Shown: positions 43,354 through 52,966 of the stretch, piece after piece
Layout: every line of letters begins with the position of its first letter
Numbering within the stretch: the first letter of the stretch is position 1
Source of the DNA: Sphingobium sp. YR768
GTDB taxonomy: Bacteria; Pseudomonadota; Alphaproteobacteria; Sphingomonadales; Sphingomonadaceae
Reading direction: 5' to 3'
Assembly (NCBI RefSeq): GCF_900111125.1
Contig: NZ_FOGE01000004.1
Location: 62,001 to 126,000, forward strand
Length of the DNA stretch: 64,000 nt
Position numbers and translations under genes: made by a program
Notes under the pieces: generated by a model
Databases searched by the model: none
The model's input: the letters and a program-made list of their open reading frames with translations, nothing else
What the model was told of the DNA's origin: nothing

Positions 43354-45581
43354 CGGACCTCGCGCTCTCTCCGGTCGAAAGCGACTACGAACTGGACAGC
43401 CTGCGCGAGGAGGTGCGCAAGCTGCGCAAGATCAACGCCGCCCTGATCGACCGGGTCGAACGGTCGAGCGACATGGCCGGCAATGCTTTCTCGATGTTCG
43501 AAACCGCGATCACGCTGGAAGCGATGGTGCGCGACCGGACCATCGAACTGGAGGACGCGCTGGGCCGCCTCGCCAAGGCCAATGCCGATCTGGCGGAGGC
43601 GCATGGCAAGGCGGAGGCGGCGCAGGGGCGGCTGCGCGATGCGATCGATTCGATCAACGAAGGCTTCGTGCTGTTCGATGCGGAGGATCGGCTGGTCCTG
43701 TTCAACGACGCCTATCTCGGTTTCTGGCCGGAAATCGCCGATCAGGTCTGCGAAGGCCTGTCGTTCGAAGCGGTCGCCCGGCTGGCGGCCGCTCATCGCC
43801 AGCCATTGGAATCGGTGGTGGCGCCCGATCGCTGGGTGTCCGATCGGCTCGCGCGCCACAGCGTGGCTGATGGCGGCCATGTGCAGGCGCTGGCCGACGG
43901 ACGCTGGATTCAGATCAACGAACTGCGCACCAGCGAAGGCGGCATCGTCGGCATCTATACCGACATTACCGAGGTGAAGGCGGAGGATGCCCGCGACCGC
44001 GCGCTGGAACTGGGCGAGCGCAATCTGGTGCTCCAGGCGACGCTCGACAATCTGTCCGAAGGCGTCTGCCTGTTCGACGCCCATGGCCGCGTCGCCGCCT
44101 GGAACGAGGCTTTGCAGCATCTGCTTGGCCTGCCCGATGACTGGGCGCAGGAAAGCGGCACCCATGCTGCGCTGGTGACGCTGTGCCGCGATCGGCTGGG
44201 GATGGCGGATCAGGGTTGCCTCGACTGGCGTGGCCATGGGCAGCGTAGCGATTCCGTCCATGCGCTGGTCCATGCCGACGACCGCAGCTATGAATTGCGC
44301 AGCACCGCGCTGGAACGGGGCGGGCAGGTGATCGGCTTTACCGACGTCACCGACATGCTGCGCGCGCAGGAATCCTTGCAGGAAACGGCCGAAAATCTTG
44401 AGCGCCGCGTTGCCGACCGCACCGCCGAACTGCGCGCGGAAGTGGCGGAACGGCGCGAAATCGAAGGGCAGTTGCGCGACGCCAAGACGGCGGCGGAAAA
44501 GGCGAACCTGTCCAAGACCAGCTTTCTGGCGGCGGCCAGCCATGACCTGTTGCAACCTCTCAACGCCGCGCGCCTGTTCGTCGCGGCGCTGGGGGATCGC
44601 CGTCTGGCGCTGCCGACCCGCGCGCTGGTGAACCAGACTTCCACCGCGCTCGATTCGGTCGAGGATCTGCTGGAAGCGCTGCTGGAGATCAGCCGCCTGG
44701 ATGCCGGGGCGATCCAGCCGGAACTGGGCGACTTCCGGCTCGACAGCCTGCTCGCGACGTTGCGGGTCGAATTTGCGCCCGTGGCCCGCGCGGGCGGGCT
44801 GGCGCTGCATATCGCCAGCGAACCGCTCTGGGTGCGGTCCGATATCCGGCTGGTCCGCCGTATCCTGCAAAATTTCCTGTCCAACGCGCTGCGCTATACG
44901 CAGCAGGGGGCCGTGTCGGTCGAATGCCGGGCCGGGGCGGATGGCATCAAGGTCAGCGTGATCGACAGCGGCCCCGGCATCGCGCCCGACAAGCAGGCGC
45001 TCGTCTTCGAGGAGTTTCGGCGGCTCGACACCCGGACCAGCGGCAAGGGGCTGGGCCTTGCGATCGTCAAGCGGGCGAGCGACATGCTGGGCCACCGGGT
45101 CACGCTGGAATCGGCGCCGGGCAAGGGATCGACCTTTTCGATCGCACTGCCGACGGGTGAGCCGGTCGCCGAAGCCGGCAGCGGACCGGACATGCCCGGT
45201 CGCGACCGGAGCATGCGCGGCCTCAATGTGCTGGTGATCGACAATGAGCGCGCAATCCAGACCGGCATGCGCACCCTGCTGGGCGGATGGGGCTGCACCA
45301 TGCTGACGGCAGGCGGCTTTGCCGAGGCGACCGGCCTCTTCGCTCAGGGCGCTGCGCCCGACATCATCCTGATCGACTATCATTTGAACGACGGCGAGAC
45401 AGGCGAGGCGACACTGGCGCAGTTGCGCGCGCATTTCGACGCGACGGTGCCGGCGGTGATGATTTCGGCCGATCGCGGCAAGGAGTTGAAGGCGCGGCTG
45501 GATGCGCAGGGCACGCCGCTGCTCAACAAGCCGGTCAAGCCCGCGCAGCTCCGCGCCCTGTTGCGGACCATGCTGAAATAA
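43350..45581 (+). CDS. Hybrid PAS histidine kinase (ErcS'/NahK-like)
   Basis: A 743-residue soluble hybrid kinase. An N-terminal coiled coil (LREEVRKLRKINAALIDRVE) leads to two PAS-like domains (AIDSINEGFVLFDAEDRLV; TLDNLSEGVCLFDAHGRVA). The HisKA box SFLAAASHDLLQPLNAARLF (His near 397), HATPase N-box NFLSNALRY and G-boxes SGPGIAP and GKGLGLAI follow. A C-terminal receiver has its Asp in IILIDYHL (about 676). No membrane segment, so it senses a cytoplasmic signal, likely through FIST. NahK and ErcS' proteins share this order. The target response regulator is not in the window. Confidence 0.9.
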   Translation: MTDLALSPVESDYELDSLREEVRKLRKINAALIDRVERSSDMAGNAFSMFETAITLEAMVRDRTIELEDALGRLAKANADLAEAHGKAEAAQGRLRDAIDSINEGFVLFDAEDRLVLFNDAYLGFWPEIADQVCEGLSFEAVARLAAAHRQPLESVVAPDRWVSDRLARHSVADGGHVQALADGRWIQINELRTSEGGIVGIYTDITEVKAEDARDRALELGERNLVLQATLDNLSEGVCLFDAHGRVAAWNEALQHLLGLPDDWAQESGTHAALVTLCRDRLGMADQGCLDWRGHGQRSDSVHALVHADDRSYELRSTALERGGQVIGFTDVTDMLRAQESLQETAENLERRVADRTAELRAEVAERREIEGQLRDAKTAAEKANLSKTSFLAAASHDLLQPLNAARLFVAALGDRRLALPTRALVNQTSTALDSVEDLLEALLEISRLDAGAIQPELGDFRLDSLLATLRVEFAPVARAGGLALHIASEPLWVRSDIRLVRRILQNFLSNALRYTQQGAVSVECRAGADGIKVSVIDSGPGIAPDKQALVFEEFRRLDTRTSGKGLGLAIVKRASDMLGHRVTLESAPGKGSTFSIALPTGEPVAEAGSGPDMPGRDRSMRGLNVLVIDNERAIQTGMRTLLGGWGCTMLTAGGFAEATGLFAQGAAPDIILIDYHLNDGETGEATLAQLRAHFDATVPAVMISADRGKELKARLDAQGTPLLNKPVKPAQLRALLRTMLK

Positions 45582-45644
45582 CATCGCCTTGGCCATGCCC
45601 CGTAGCAGCGCTAGGGTCACACGGCAAAAGGGGGCGGCACAGAC

Positions 45645-47228
45645 ATGGAATCGATGCAATTGTTCGAACTGGTGATCGCCATGTTGCTGGCGATCATCCT
45701 GCTGCATTTTGCTGCGCACAAACTGGGCCTGCCGCCCGCCGTCGCGCTGCTGGCCGGGGGTGGTCTGTTCGCCTTCCTGCCCGGCCTGCCGGTGATCTCG
45801 CTCGATCCAGAACTGGTGCTGGTCATCTTCCTGCCGCCGCTGCTGATGGATGGCGCTTGGTTCATCGCGCTGCGCCATCTGCATCGGCATATGCTGGGCA
45901 TCATCGCGCTGGCCGTCGGCGCGGTGGTCTTCACGACGGCGGTGATCGCGGTGGTGGCGCATATGCTGGTGCCCTCGCTCCCCTGGGCGGCCTGCGCCGC
46001 GCTGGGCGCGATCGTCGCGCCGCCAGATGCCGTGTCGGCCCGCGCCGTGCTCCAGAATGTGCGCCTGCCCCGGCGGCTGTCGATCCTGCTGGAGGGCGAA
46101 AGCCTGTTCAACGACGCCAGCGGCCTTGTCCTCTTCCGTTTCGCCGTGGCGGCGGGCGTGACCGGCGCGTTCAGCATGGTCGATGCGCTGGAAAGCTTCG
46201 CCCTGCTGGCGATCGGCGGCGCGCTGGTCGGCGCGGCGGTGGGTGCTGCCTGGGTGCTGCTGGCGCCCCGGCTGAACGACAAATATCTGATGATCGCCTC
46301 GTCCCTGCTGGCGCCCTGGGCTTCCTATCTGCTGGCGGAAAGCGGGCATCTGTCGGGCGTGATCGCGACCGTCACCACCGGCCTTATCTGCGGCTGGTAT
46401 CAGCATGTCGTCTTTTCGGCCGAGGTCCGGATGAACGGCACGGCCTTCTGGGCGGTGATGATCTTCCTGATGGAGGCGTTCGTCTTCCTGCTGATCGGAT
46501 CGTCGCTGCGCGGCGTGATCGACCGGGTCGGCGGTTTCGATGTGGTGCTGGCGGAAATGACCGGGCCGGTGCTGGCGATCCTGATCGCGCTGACGGCGGC
46601 GCGCTTCCTGTGGGTGTTCGGGTCGGACGGCGTCATCCGCCTGATCCGCGCCATGGGCGTGCGCCGCTATACGCCGATCGGTGCCCGCGCGGCCACGGTG
46701 CTGGGCTGGGCCGGGATGCGCGGCGTGGTGACGCTGGCGGTGGCGCTCAGCGTGCCCGAGGGCTTTCCCGGCCGCGACTTCATTCTGGTGACGGCCTTTG
46801 CCGTGATCATCGGCACGGTGCTGATTCAGGGGACGACGCTGGGCGCGGTGATCCGGCTGGTGCGGCTGGAGGAACCGGAATCCGACCGGCCCCGCATGAC
46901 GATGAGCGAGGCGGAGGCCGCCATGGCGCAGGCCCAACTCCGCGTGGTGGAGGTGCATGCCTATGATGGGGAAGGCGCCCTCCAGCATCCGCGCCTGCTG
47001 GATCGCTATACCCGCCATGCCAGCATATCGAGCGCCTATGCCGGGCAGGAGGAGGAACATGCCGAAACGCTCCATGCCCATTTCGACCTGATTCTCAAGG
47101 CCGTGGCGGCGGGCCGGGTCGAACTGCTGCGCCTCCACCGTAATGGCGACATTGACGAGGAGACGTTGCAGGAACTGGAGCGCGACCTCGACCTGGAGGA
47201 ACTCAGCGCCCTGTCGGCCAAGGCCTGA
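45645..47228 (+). CDS. Na+/H+ antiporter, NhaP/CPA1 type
   Basis: A 527-residue inner-membrane antiporter with about 12 membrane segments and a roughly 110-residue cytoplasmic tail. Family motifs are FLPPLLMDGAWFI, LGAIVAPPDAVSARAVL, LEGESLFNDASGLVLFRFA (the conserved Asp-bearing transport site) and GWAGMRGVVTLAVALSVP. It exchanges Na+ or K+ for protons for pH and salt control. A palindromic repeat and a strong shared terminator follow. Confidence 0.9.
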   Translation: MESMQLFELVIAMLLAIILLHFAAHKLGLPPAVALLAGGGLFAFLPGLPVISLDPELVLVIFLPPLLMDGAWFIALRHLHRHMLGIIALAVGAVVFTTAVIAVVAHMLVPSLPWAACAALGAIVAPPDAVSARAVLQNVRLPRRLSILLEGESLFNDASGLVLFRFAVAAGVTGAFSMVDALESFALLAIGGALVGAAVGAAWVLLAPRLNDKYLMIASSLLAPWASYLLAESGHLSGVIATVTTGLICGWYQHVVFSAEVRMNGTAFWAVMIFLMEAFVFLLIGSSLRGVIDRVGGFDVVLAEMTGPVLAILIALTAARFLWVFGSDGVIRLIRAMGVRRYTPIGARAATVLGWAGMRGVVTLAVALSVPEGFPGRDFILVTAFAVIIGTVLIQGTTLGAVIRLVRLEEPESDRPRMTMSEAEAAMAQAQLRVVEVHAYDGEGALQHPRLLDRYTRHASISSAYAGQEEEHAETLHAHFDLILKAVAAGRVELLRLHRNGDIDEETLQELERDLDLEELSALSAKA

Positions 47229-47290
47229 GAGTCTGTTTGGAAATGCGCGGAAGAGCGCATTTCAAGAACTGCGCCAGAGGCGCGTACCCA
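47229..47290. repeat. Palindromic extragenic repeat, copy 1
   Basis: TCTGTTTGGAAATGCGCGGAAGAGCGCATTTC-type unit: AAATGCGC-N6-GCGCATTT hairpin, then a CTGCGCCAGAGGCGCG half and CCCAAA. The same arrangement recurs at 58536-58680. It sits directly after the antiporter stop and before a terminator. Confidence 0.7.
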
Positions 47291-47297
47291 AAGCGCA

Positions 47298-47331
47298 AAG
47301 GCCGCATGCTCCGGCAGGAGCATGCGGCCTT
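47298..47331. terminator. Bidirectional intrinsic terminator
   Basis: A perfect 15-bp stem (arms 47298-47312 and 47317-47331, loop GGCA) with AAGG/CCTT bases at its ends, lying between convergent antiporter and porin genes. Confidence 0.82.
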
Positions 47332-47357
47332 CTCCACCCCCAGAAGGGTTATTCAAA

Positions 47358-48110
47358 TCAGAAAGCGGCGGTGATCGAACCCACGACGCCGGCCTTGCTG
47401 ACATTGTGACCGGCGCTCGTGTAGAGCGACTTGTCGGTGTCGACATAGGATATGCCGAAGGTCAGATGACCCCAGGTGTAGGTCGCGCCGAGATTCCAGT
47501 CGGTATATTCCTTGCCGATCGTCAGATAGCTGGGGCCGAAGCTGTGGCCCAGATGCGCCGACACGCCCAGCGGGGTGTTGGGGATCGAGGCCGACAGGTC
47601 GCCCGCGACGTACAGATTGTCTTCCTTGCCATTGCCCACGGTCAGCGCCTTCGCCTTGGGGGCATAGTTGACGGTCAGCTTGGCGGTGGCGGGGCCGAAC
47701 GTGCCCTTGACCGATGCATAGGGCTCGACGAAGTCGGTGTTCGCGCCCGCATTGCCCGGATAGTAATAATAGAGGACGCCGACGTCGATCGTGGCTGCGC
47801 CGACGGTGGTGGTGTAGCCGCCGATCAGGTCGAGTTCCTGATCCGATCCATTGGCGACATATTCGTCGATCGAGCTGCCCCAGGTCGAGACGTAGAAGCC
47901 CGAGCTGTGGCTGACGGTGATGCCGCCCTGCAACGCGATCTTCTTGTTCGTCTGCGAGATGCCACGGAAGCGATAATCGGAGACGACCGCGGCATTGCCG
48001 GTAACGGTCAGCTCGGGCGCCGGTTCGTCCTGCGCCATGGCGGGCGCGGTGAAGGCTGCAAGAGCGCCGAAGAGGATTGGGGCCGAGAGGCCGATGATGG
48101 ACTTACGCAT
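47358..48110 (-). CDS. TorF-family putative outer-membrane porin
   Basis: A 250-residue outer-membrane beta-barrel protein with a clear signal peptide (GLSAPILFGALAAFTAPAMA). The TorF/TIGR02001 pattern is present: ELTVTGNAAVVSDYRFRGISQTNKKIALQGGITVSHSSGFYVSTWGSS, and a terminal AF aromatic end. Such proteins are abundant in sphingomonads. Substrate unknown. The leader of about 250 bases upstream is free of genes. Confidence 0.88.
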   Translation of the reverse strand: MRKSIIGLSAPILFGALAAFTAPAMAQDEPAPELTVTGNAAVVSDYRFRGISQTNKKIALQGGITVSHSSGFYVSTWGSSIDEYVANGSDQELDLIGGYTTTVGAATIDVGVLYYYYPGNAGANTDFVEPYASVKGTFGPATAKLTVNYAPKAKALTVGNGKEDNLYVAGDLSASIPNTPLGVSAHLGHSFGPSYLTIGKEYTDWNLGATYTWGHLTFGISYVDTDKSLYTSAGHNVSKAGVVGSITAAF

Positions 48111-48368
48111 GGGGATTCCCCTTGATGATGGTTCTGCGATCGTCCCGCCTGCGTTCAGGCGCCTTCCTCTATGCTCCCCCGCTCGGGATGGGTCGGCTGC
48201 CTCAACGCGTTTGGAAATGCCCTTCTGCATTGCGCTGCACAAGATTTTATTGCCATTTGGTATCTTTTGCTGCCGTAATGTTGCTGGACTGCAACAAAAT
48301 CAGGCGCGCCGCATCAGTCGTCCTCGACTAAAGTCGACCGGACGTTAGGGATTTACGGGGAATCCTGA

Positions 48369-49622
48369 TTATGGCTGGTCTGTTTCCGGCGCGCGGTGGA
48401 TGACGCGCTGCGGATAGGGAATGGTGACGCCATGGTCGCGGAACAATTGCCACACGCGGCCCAGCACGTCCGACTTCACATTGCCCACGCCGCCTTCGGG
48501 ATCGCTGATCCACACCAATATATCATGTTCGACGCGGCTTTCGCCAAAGGCGGTCAGCCAGACATTGGGTTTGGGATTGGCCAGCACGCGCGGGCTTTCC
48601 TGCGCGGCCTGCAACATCAGCTTCTGCGCAAGCGGCAGGTCGCTGTCGAAGGCGATGCCGACGGGGATGCGGACGCGGACGTTGCGGTCGGAATAGGACC
48701 AGTTCTCCACCTCCTGCGTCATCAGATTCTCGTTGGGAATCAGATGTTCCTTGCCGTCGCGGGTCAGCACGCTGACGGCGCGCACGCCGATCTTGTTCAC
48801 CCAGCCGAAACTGTCGCCCACCACGATCACGTCGCCCGGCTTGATCGACCGGTCCATCAGCAGGATGATGCCGGCGATCAGATTGCCGAAGGTCTTTTGC
48901 AGGCCGAAACCGATGGCCAGACCCAGTGCGCCGGAAAAGACGGCAAAGGCGGTCAGGTCGATCGACAGCAGGTCGACGCCGATGAAGAAGGCGGCGACGA
49001 CCACGGTGATCGCAGCCAGCTTCTGCGCCAGCAATTTCTGCGTCGGGTCGAATCCGCTGGCCTTCTGGATCGACCGGCCGATCACCTGATTGGCAAGGCG
49101 GACGGCGGCGAACAGGGCGACGCAGGTGGCGGCGATCGACAACAGGCCCAGCAGGGTGATGCGCCGCTTGCCCAGCGTCACGCCGACCCGGTCCAGCATC
49201 TCGCCCACCGGCGCGATGCCGCCGCCGCTGCCCGACACGATCAGGATGAACAGGATCAGCGCCAGCGGCACCACCGCCCAGCGCGGTATGGCCAGCCCGC
49301 GCAGCAGGTGGATCGCGAACAGGGCAACGGCGCTGCCCAGCACGATGCCCATCACCAGATGCCCCAGCGACCCTTCCGGAAAGAAGATGAGGCCCAACAG
49401 CAGCAATCCGGCGGCCAGCCCATGGCGGGTGCTGGCCCGGACATGGCCCGCCAGCGCATCGCCCAGCGGCGGCAGGCGACGGCGCAGGCGCGGTGCGACC
49501 AGCCGGGCAAGGCCCCAGGCCGTGGCATAGAGGAAGATGGCCAGCACCAGCGCCACCAGCGGCTGGATCAGGTCCGGGTCGCCGGGCAGCCGGGCGATCA
49601 GATCGGTCAGGCCCGGCGTCAC
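48369..49622 (-). CDS. MscS-family mechanosensitive channel (first)
   Basis: A 417-residue inner-membrane channel with several N-terminal helices and the MscS core: LTAFAVFSGALGLAIGFGLQKTFGNLIAGIILLMDRSIKPGDVIVVGDSFGWVNKIGVRAVSVLTRDGKEHLIPNE. It opens under membrane tension. The start is uncertain: GTG at 49622 lies four bases after the metC stop; a TTG at 49661 is inside metC. Co-transcribed with metC-sseA. Confidence 0.87.
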   Translation of the reverse strand: MTPGLTDLIARLPGDPDLIQPLVALVLAIFLYATAWGLARLVAPRLRRRLPPLGDALAGHVRASTRHGLAAGLLLLGLIFFPEGSLGHLVMGIVLGSAVALFAIHLLRGLAIPRWAVVPLALILFILIVSGSGGGIAPVGEMLDRVGVTLGKRRITLLGLLSIAATCVALFAAVRLANQVIGRSIQKASGFDPTQKLLAQKLAAITVVVAAFFIGVDLLSIDLTAFAVFSGALGLAIGFGLQKTFGNLIAGIILLMDRSIKPGDVIVVGDSFGWVNKIGVRAVSVLTRDGKEHLIPNENLMTQEVENWSYSDRNVRVRIPVGIAFDSDLPLAQKLMLQAAQESPRVLANPKPNVWLTAFGESRVEHDILVWISDPEGGVGNVKSDVLGRVWQLFRDHGVTIPYPQRVIHRAPETDQP

Positions 49623-49626
49623 CGCC

Positions 49627-50847
49627 TCAGCCCGCGTCGCGGATCGCGCGGAAGCGAGCAAGCCCCGCGTCGAGGTCCGCGATCAGATCGGCCGGGTCTT
49701 CCAGCCCGATATGCAGGCGCACCGCCGGCCTTTCCGCCGCCCAGCTCGTGGCGCTGCGATAGCGGGCCGGATCGACCGGCAGGGCCAGGCTTTCAAAGCC
49801 GCCCCAGCTATAGCCGATGCCGAAATGGGCGAGGCCATCGATCAGGGCGGCCCGCGCTTTCTCATCGCCTCCCTTCAGGATGAAGCTGAACAGGCCGGTG
49901 GAGCCGCTGAAATCCCGCTGCCACAGCGCATGGCCGGGGCAGTCCGGCAGCGCGGGGTGCAGCACGCGGGCGACGTCCGGCTGTGCCTTCAGCCAGTGCG
50001 CTATGGCAACCGCGCTGTCCTGATGCTGTTTCAGCCGCACGCCCAGCGTGCGCAGGCCCCGCGCCGCCAGCCACGCATCGTCGGGGCTGACCATCTGCCC
50101 GAACAGATAGGCGGTCTGCCGCAGCTTGCCGAACCATTCCGCATTGGCTGTCGCGCTGCCCATCATCACGTCCGAATGGCCGACGATATATTTGGTGCAG
50201 GCCAGCAGAGATATATCCACGCCATGCGCCATCGCCGGGAAATAGAGCGGCGTCGCCCATGTATTGTCGAGCAGGGTGACGATCCCGTTCGCCTTGGCCC
50301 AGCGGGTGATCGCGGGGATATCCTGCACCTCGAAGGTCAGGCTGCCGGGGCTTTCGAGGAAGATCGCGCGGATCGGCCCGCTTGCCAGATGCGCGTCGAG
50401 CGCGACGACATCGGTCGGATCATAATAGATCGTCTCGATGCCTTGCGGCCGCAGCATCTGCTCGCAGAAATTGCGGGTCGGGTCATAGGCGCTGTCGACC
50501 ATCAGCAGCCGGTCGCCGGGTTTCAGCACAGCCATCAGCGCGCAGGCGATCGCCGCGACACCCGACGGATAGAGCATCGTCCCTTCCGCGCCCGGCTCCA
50601 TTTCGGTGAGCGCATCCGCAAGGGACCAGGCGGTCGGCGTGCCCTTGCGGCCATAGAAGAGGCGCTCATGCGTGCTGCTGCCCGCCGCCTTCCGCAGATG
50701 GGCGACATCATCATAGAGGATGGTCGATGCGCGCCACACCGGCGGGCTGACGATAGCGCCGGGTTGGCCGGGCATGCCCGTCCATTCCGGCCTGCGCCCG
50801 GCCTGCGCCAGCTTGGTCAGCGGCTTGCGATCATTGGGAATGCTCAT
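49627..50847 (-). CDS. metC: Cystathionine beta-lyase
   Basis: A 406-residue PLP enzyme of the Cys/Met metabolism family converting cystathionine to homocysteine. Motifs: FYGRKGTPTAWSLADALTEMEPGAEGTMLYPSGVAAI, the Asp-bearing VTLLDNTWATPLYFPAM and PLP Lys in LLACTKYIVGHSDVMMGS. The ATG at 50847 overlaps the stop of sseA by four bases, linking transsulfuration with sulfurtransferase activity. The cystathionine gamma-lyase alternative is less likely because of the YIVGHSD-type signature. Confidence 0.88.
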   Translation of the reverse strand: MSIPNDRKPLTKLAQAGRRPEWTGMPGQPGAIVSPPVWRASTILYDDVAHLRKAAGSSTHERLFYGRKGTPTAWSLADALTEMEPGAEGTMLYPSGVAAIACALMAVLKPGDRLLMVDSAYDPTRNFCEQMLRPQGIETIYYDPTDVVALDAHLASGPIRAIFLESPGSLTFEVQDIPAITRWAKANGIVTLLDNTWATPLYFPAMAHGVDISLLACTKYIVGHSDVMMGSATANAEWFGKLRQTAYLFGQMVSPDDAWLAARGLRTLGVRLKQHQDSAVAIAHWLKAQPDVARVLHPALPDCPGHALWQRDFSGSTGLFSFILKGGDEKARAALIDGLAHFGIGYSWGGFESLALPVDPARYRSATSWAAERPAVRLHIGLEDPADLIADLDAGLARFRAIRDAG

Positions 50848-51689
50848 GCTGCGCCCGTCGCCTTGGGTGTCGCCGGGTCGAAACCCCATTCGGCCCAGCT
50901 TCCGTCATAAATGCTGACGTCGTTTGCGCCGAGTGTCTCAAGGCCCGCCAGCAGGATCGCGGCGGTCACGCCGCTGCCGCAGGTGGTGATGACCGGCCGG
51001 CTGAGGTCGATGCCCGCGCTTTCATACAAAGCGCGCAGTTCCTCCGGCGACTTCATGCTGTTGTCGGCGGCGAACAGAGCCGAATAGGGCAGGTTGCGCG
51101 ATCCGGGGATATGGCCCGAAGCCATGCCGGGGCGCGGCTCCGCTTCGGTGCCGGTGAAGCGGCCTGCGCCGCGCGCGTCCAGCATCTGGCTCTCGCCACT
51201 GGCCAGATTGGCCAGCATGTCCGCCTTGCTGCGCACCTGCGCGCGGTCGATCCGGGCGGTCGCAGTGCCGGGGGCGGGCGTCGCCGCGCCGCTTGCCGTC
51301 GCGCGGCCTTCCGCCAGCCATTTGGGCAGTCCCCCGTCCAGAATCGCGGCGGACGCGCCCACGCCATAGAGGCGCATCATCCACCATGCGCGCGCGGCGC
51401 TGCGGATCGGGCTGTTGTCATACAGGATGATGCGGCTGTCGGCATCGATGCCCAGCGCCTGCACCCGCTGGGTCATGGCATCGTCGGTTGGCAGGCTGTG
51501 CGGCGCGGGATCGTTCGGATCGGCCAAGGTGTCGAGATCGAGGAAGGCCGCACCGGGAATAAGGCCAGCCTCGAATTCCGCGCGCGCGTCCCGCGGCGTG
51601 CCGGGCAGGAACAAGGTTGCGTCCACTATGCGCAGACGGGTATCGCCCAGTGCGCTGGCGAGGGCATCGGTGGAAATGAAAATGCTCAT
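50844..51689 (-). CDS. sseA: 3-mercaptopyruvate sulfurtransferase
   Basis: A 281-residue two-domain rhodanese-type enzyme. The N-terminal inactive domain holds RIILYDNSPIRSAARAWWMMRLYG, and the C-terminal domain has the active Cys in VITTCGSGVTAAI, the CGSGVT loop of mercaptopyruvate sulfurtransferases (rhodaneses have CRKGVT-type loops). It moves sulfur from 3-mercaptopyruvate to acceptors. Start ATG with AAGAGG upstream; coupled to metC. Confidence 0.9.
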   Translation of the reverse strand: MSIFISTDALASALGDTRLRIVDATLFLPGTPRDARAEFEAGLIPGAAFLDLDTLADPNDPAPHSLPTDDAMTQRVQALGIDADSRIILYDNSPIRSAARAWWMMRLYGVGASAAILDGGLPKWLAEGRATASGAATPAPGTATARIDRAQVRSKADMLANLASGESQMLDARGAGRFTGTEAEPRPGMASGHIPGSRNLPYSALFAADNSMKSPEELRALYESAGIDLSRPVITTCGSGVTAAILLAGLETLGANDVSIYDGSWAEWGFDPATPKATGAA

Positions 51690-51775
51690 GCAGACCTCTT
51701 AGGGCCTGCCCGCCCTCGATTAAAGCGCGACTTGGCCCCGCGACCTATTCGCGGCACCAAATCGAAAGGCGGGAT

Positions 51776-52936
51776 TTACCGCGGCTCCACCACTGGCGCA
51801 GGATCACCGGCATAGGGCATGACCAGCCGCCCGTCCGGCGCTGCGGTGAAGGTCGTCTGCGAAGGATAGGCGAATTCGATCCCCTCGGCATTGAACGCCT
51901 TCCAGATGGCCAGACCCATGCGGTGGCGCGACTGGAAATAGTCGTGCGTGTCCGGGTCCGGCACGTCGAAGCTCAGCTCATAATCCAGCGAACTGGCGCC
52001 AAAGCGCACCATCCCGGCATGCACGAACAGGAAGCCTTCCGCCTCGACGATCTTCTGGAGGATAGCGGGAATCGCCTCCGCCTTGTCCTCCGGCGTATGA
52101 TAGACGATGCCGATGGCGAAGGTGACGCGCCGCTGGATCAGCGTCTGAAGGCTGGTGATTTCCTTCTGGAGCAGATTGGCGTTGGACATCACCTTCTTCT
52201 CGCCGCTCATAGCGCGCAGCCGCGTGCTCTTGAGGCCGATCCGCTCCACCCGCGCGGTGGTCTGGTCATAGGTGATGATCTCGCCCCGGCGGAACGGCTT
52301 GTCGAAGATGATCGACAGCGCCGCAAACAGGTCGGAAAATATGCCCTGCGCCGCCAGACCGATGGCGATGCCGCCAATGCCAAGGCCCGCGACCAGACCG
52401 GTGACATTGACGCCCAGATTATCCAGCACCACGATCGCCGCGATGGCGAACAGCGCGAAGCTGACCAGCACGCGAATGAGGCCCATGGCGTTGGCCAGCG
52501 TCTCGCCCCCGCCATCCTCGGCCAGCGTCTTGCGCTCGATCAGGCCCAGGATGATTTCCCGTGCCCAGATGGCGGCCTGCAACACGGTTGCGATGGTGAA
52601 CAGGAAGCCGACGGTCTTGGCCAGCGAAACCGGCGCATCGGCATAGCCCACGACCAGCCGGGCGGCGATCATCACCATGAAGAATTGCGTGGTCCGCGCG
52701 GCGGCGCGGCCCAGCACATTGGTATAGCCCAGCGGATCGCCGCGATCGCCCTTATGCCGCTTGCCAAATTCCCGCAGGGTGGCAAGCGCAAGGTAGATCA
52801 GCGTGCCCGCACCCACCGCGATCAGGATCTGCAAATAGTGAAGCTGGAACCAGTGCACGGTGCTATGCCACATTTCGGCAAGGTTGGGCGGGGTCACGTC
52901 GATGTCGGGAAGGGCGGGGTCTTTCTTGCTGGCCAT
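51776..52936 (-). CDS. MscS-family mechanosensitive channel (second)
   Basis: A 386-residue channel with four or five N-terminal membrane segments and the MscS core VTGLVAGLGIGGIAIGLAAQGIFSDLFAALSIIFDKPFRRGEIITYDQTTARVERIGLKSTRLRAMSGEKKVMSN. The soluble vestibule follows. It has its own start ATG at 52936 and faces the same way as sseA. It is distinct in sequence from the channel at 48369, so not a recent duplicate. Confidence 0.9.
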   Translation of the reverse strand: MASKKDPALPDIDVTPPNLAEMWHSTVHWFQLHYLQILIAVGAGTLIYLALATLREFGKRHKGDRGDPLGYTNVLGRAAARTTQFFMVMIAARLVVGYADAPVSLAKTVGFLFTIATVLQAAIWAREIILGLIERKTLAEDGGGETLANAMGLIRVLVSFALFAIAAIVVLDNLGVNVTGLVAGLGIGGIAIGLAAQGIFSDLFAALSIIFDKPFRRGEIITYDQTTARVERIGLKSTRLRAMSGEKKVMSNANLLQKEITSLQTLIQRRVTFAIGIVYHTPEDKAEAIPAILQKIVEAEGFLFVHAGMVRFGASSLDYELSFDVPDPDTHDYFQSRHRMGLAIWKAFNAEGIEFAYPSQTTFTAAPDGRLVMPYAGDPAPVVEPR

Positions 52937-52966
52937 GCCTGTCCTGTCTGGAATTTAGGGTGCGCT

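Noticed and set aside
43302-47138. 1278-residue minus-strand frame antisense to kinase and antiporter genes
   Set aside because: Gln/Arg/His-rich shadow sequence spanning two well-supported genes.
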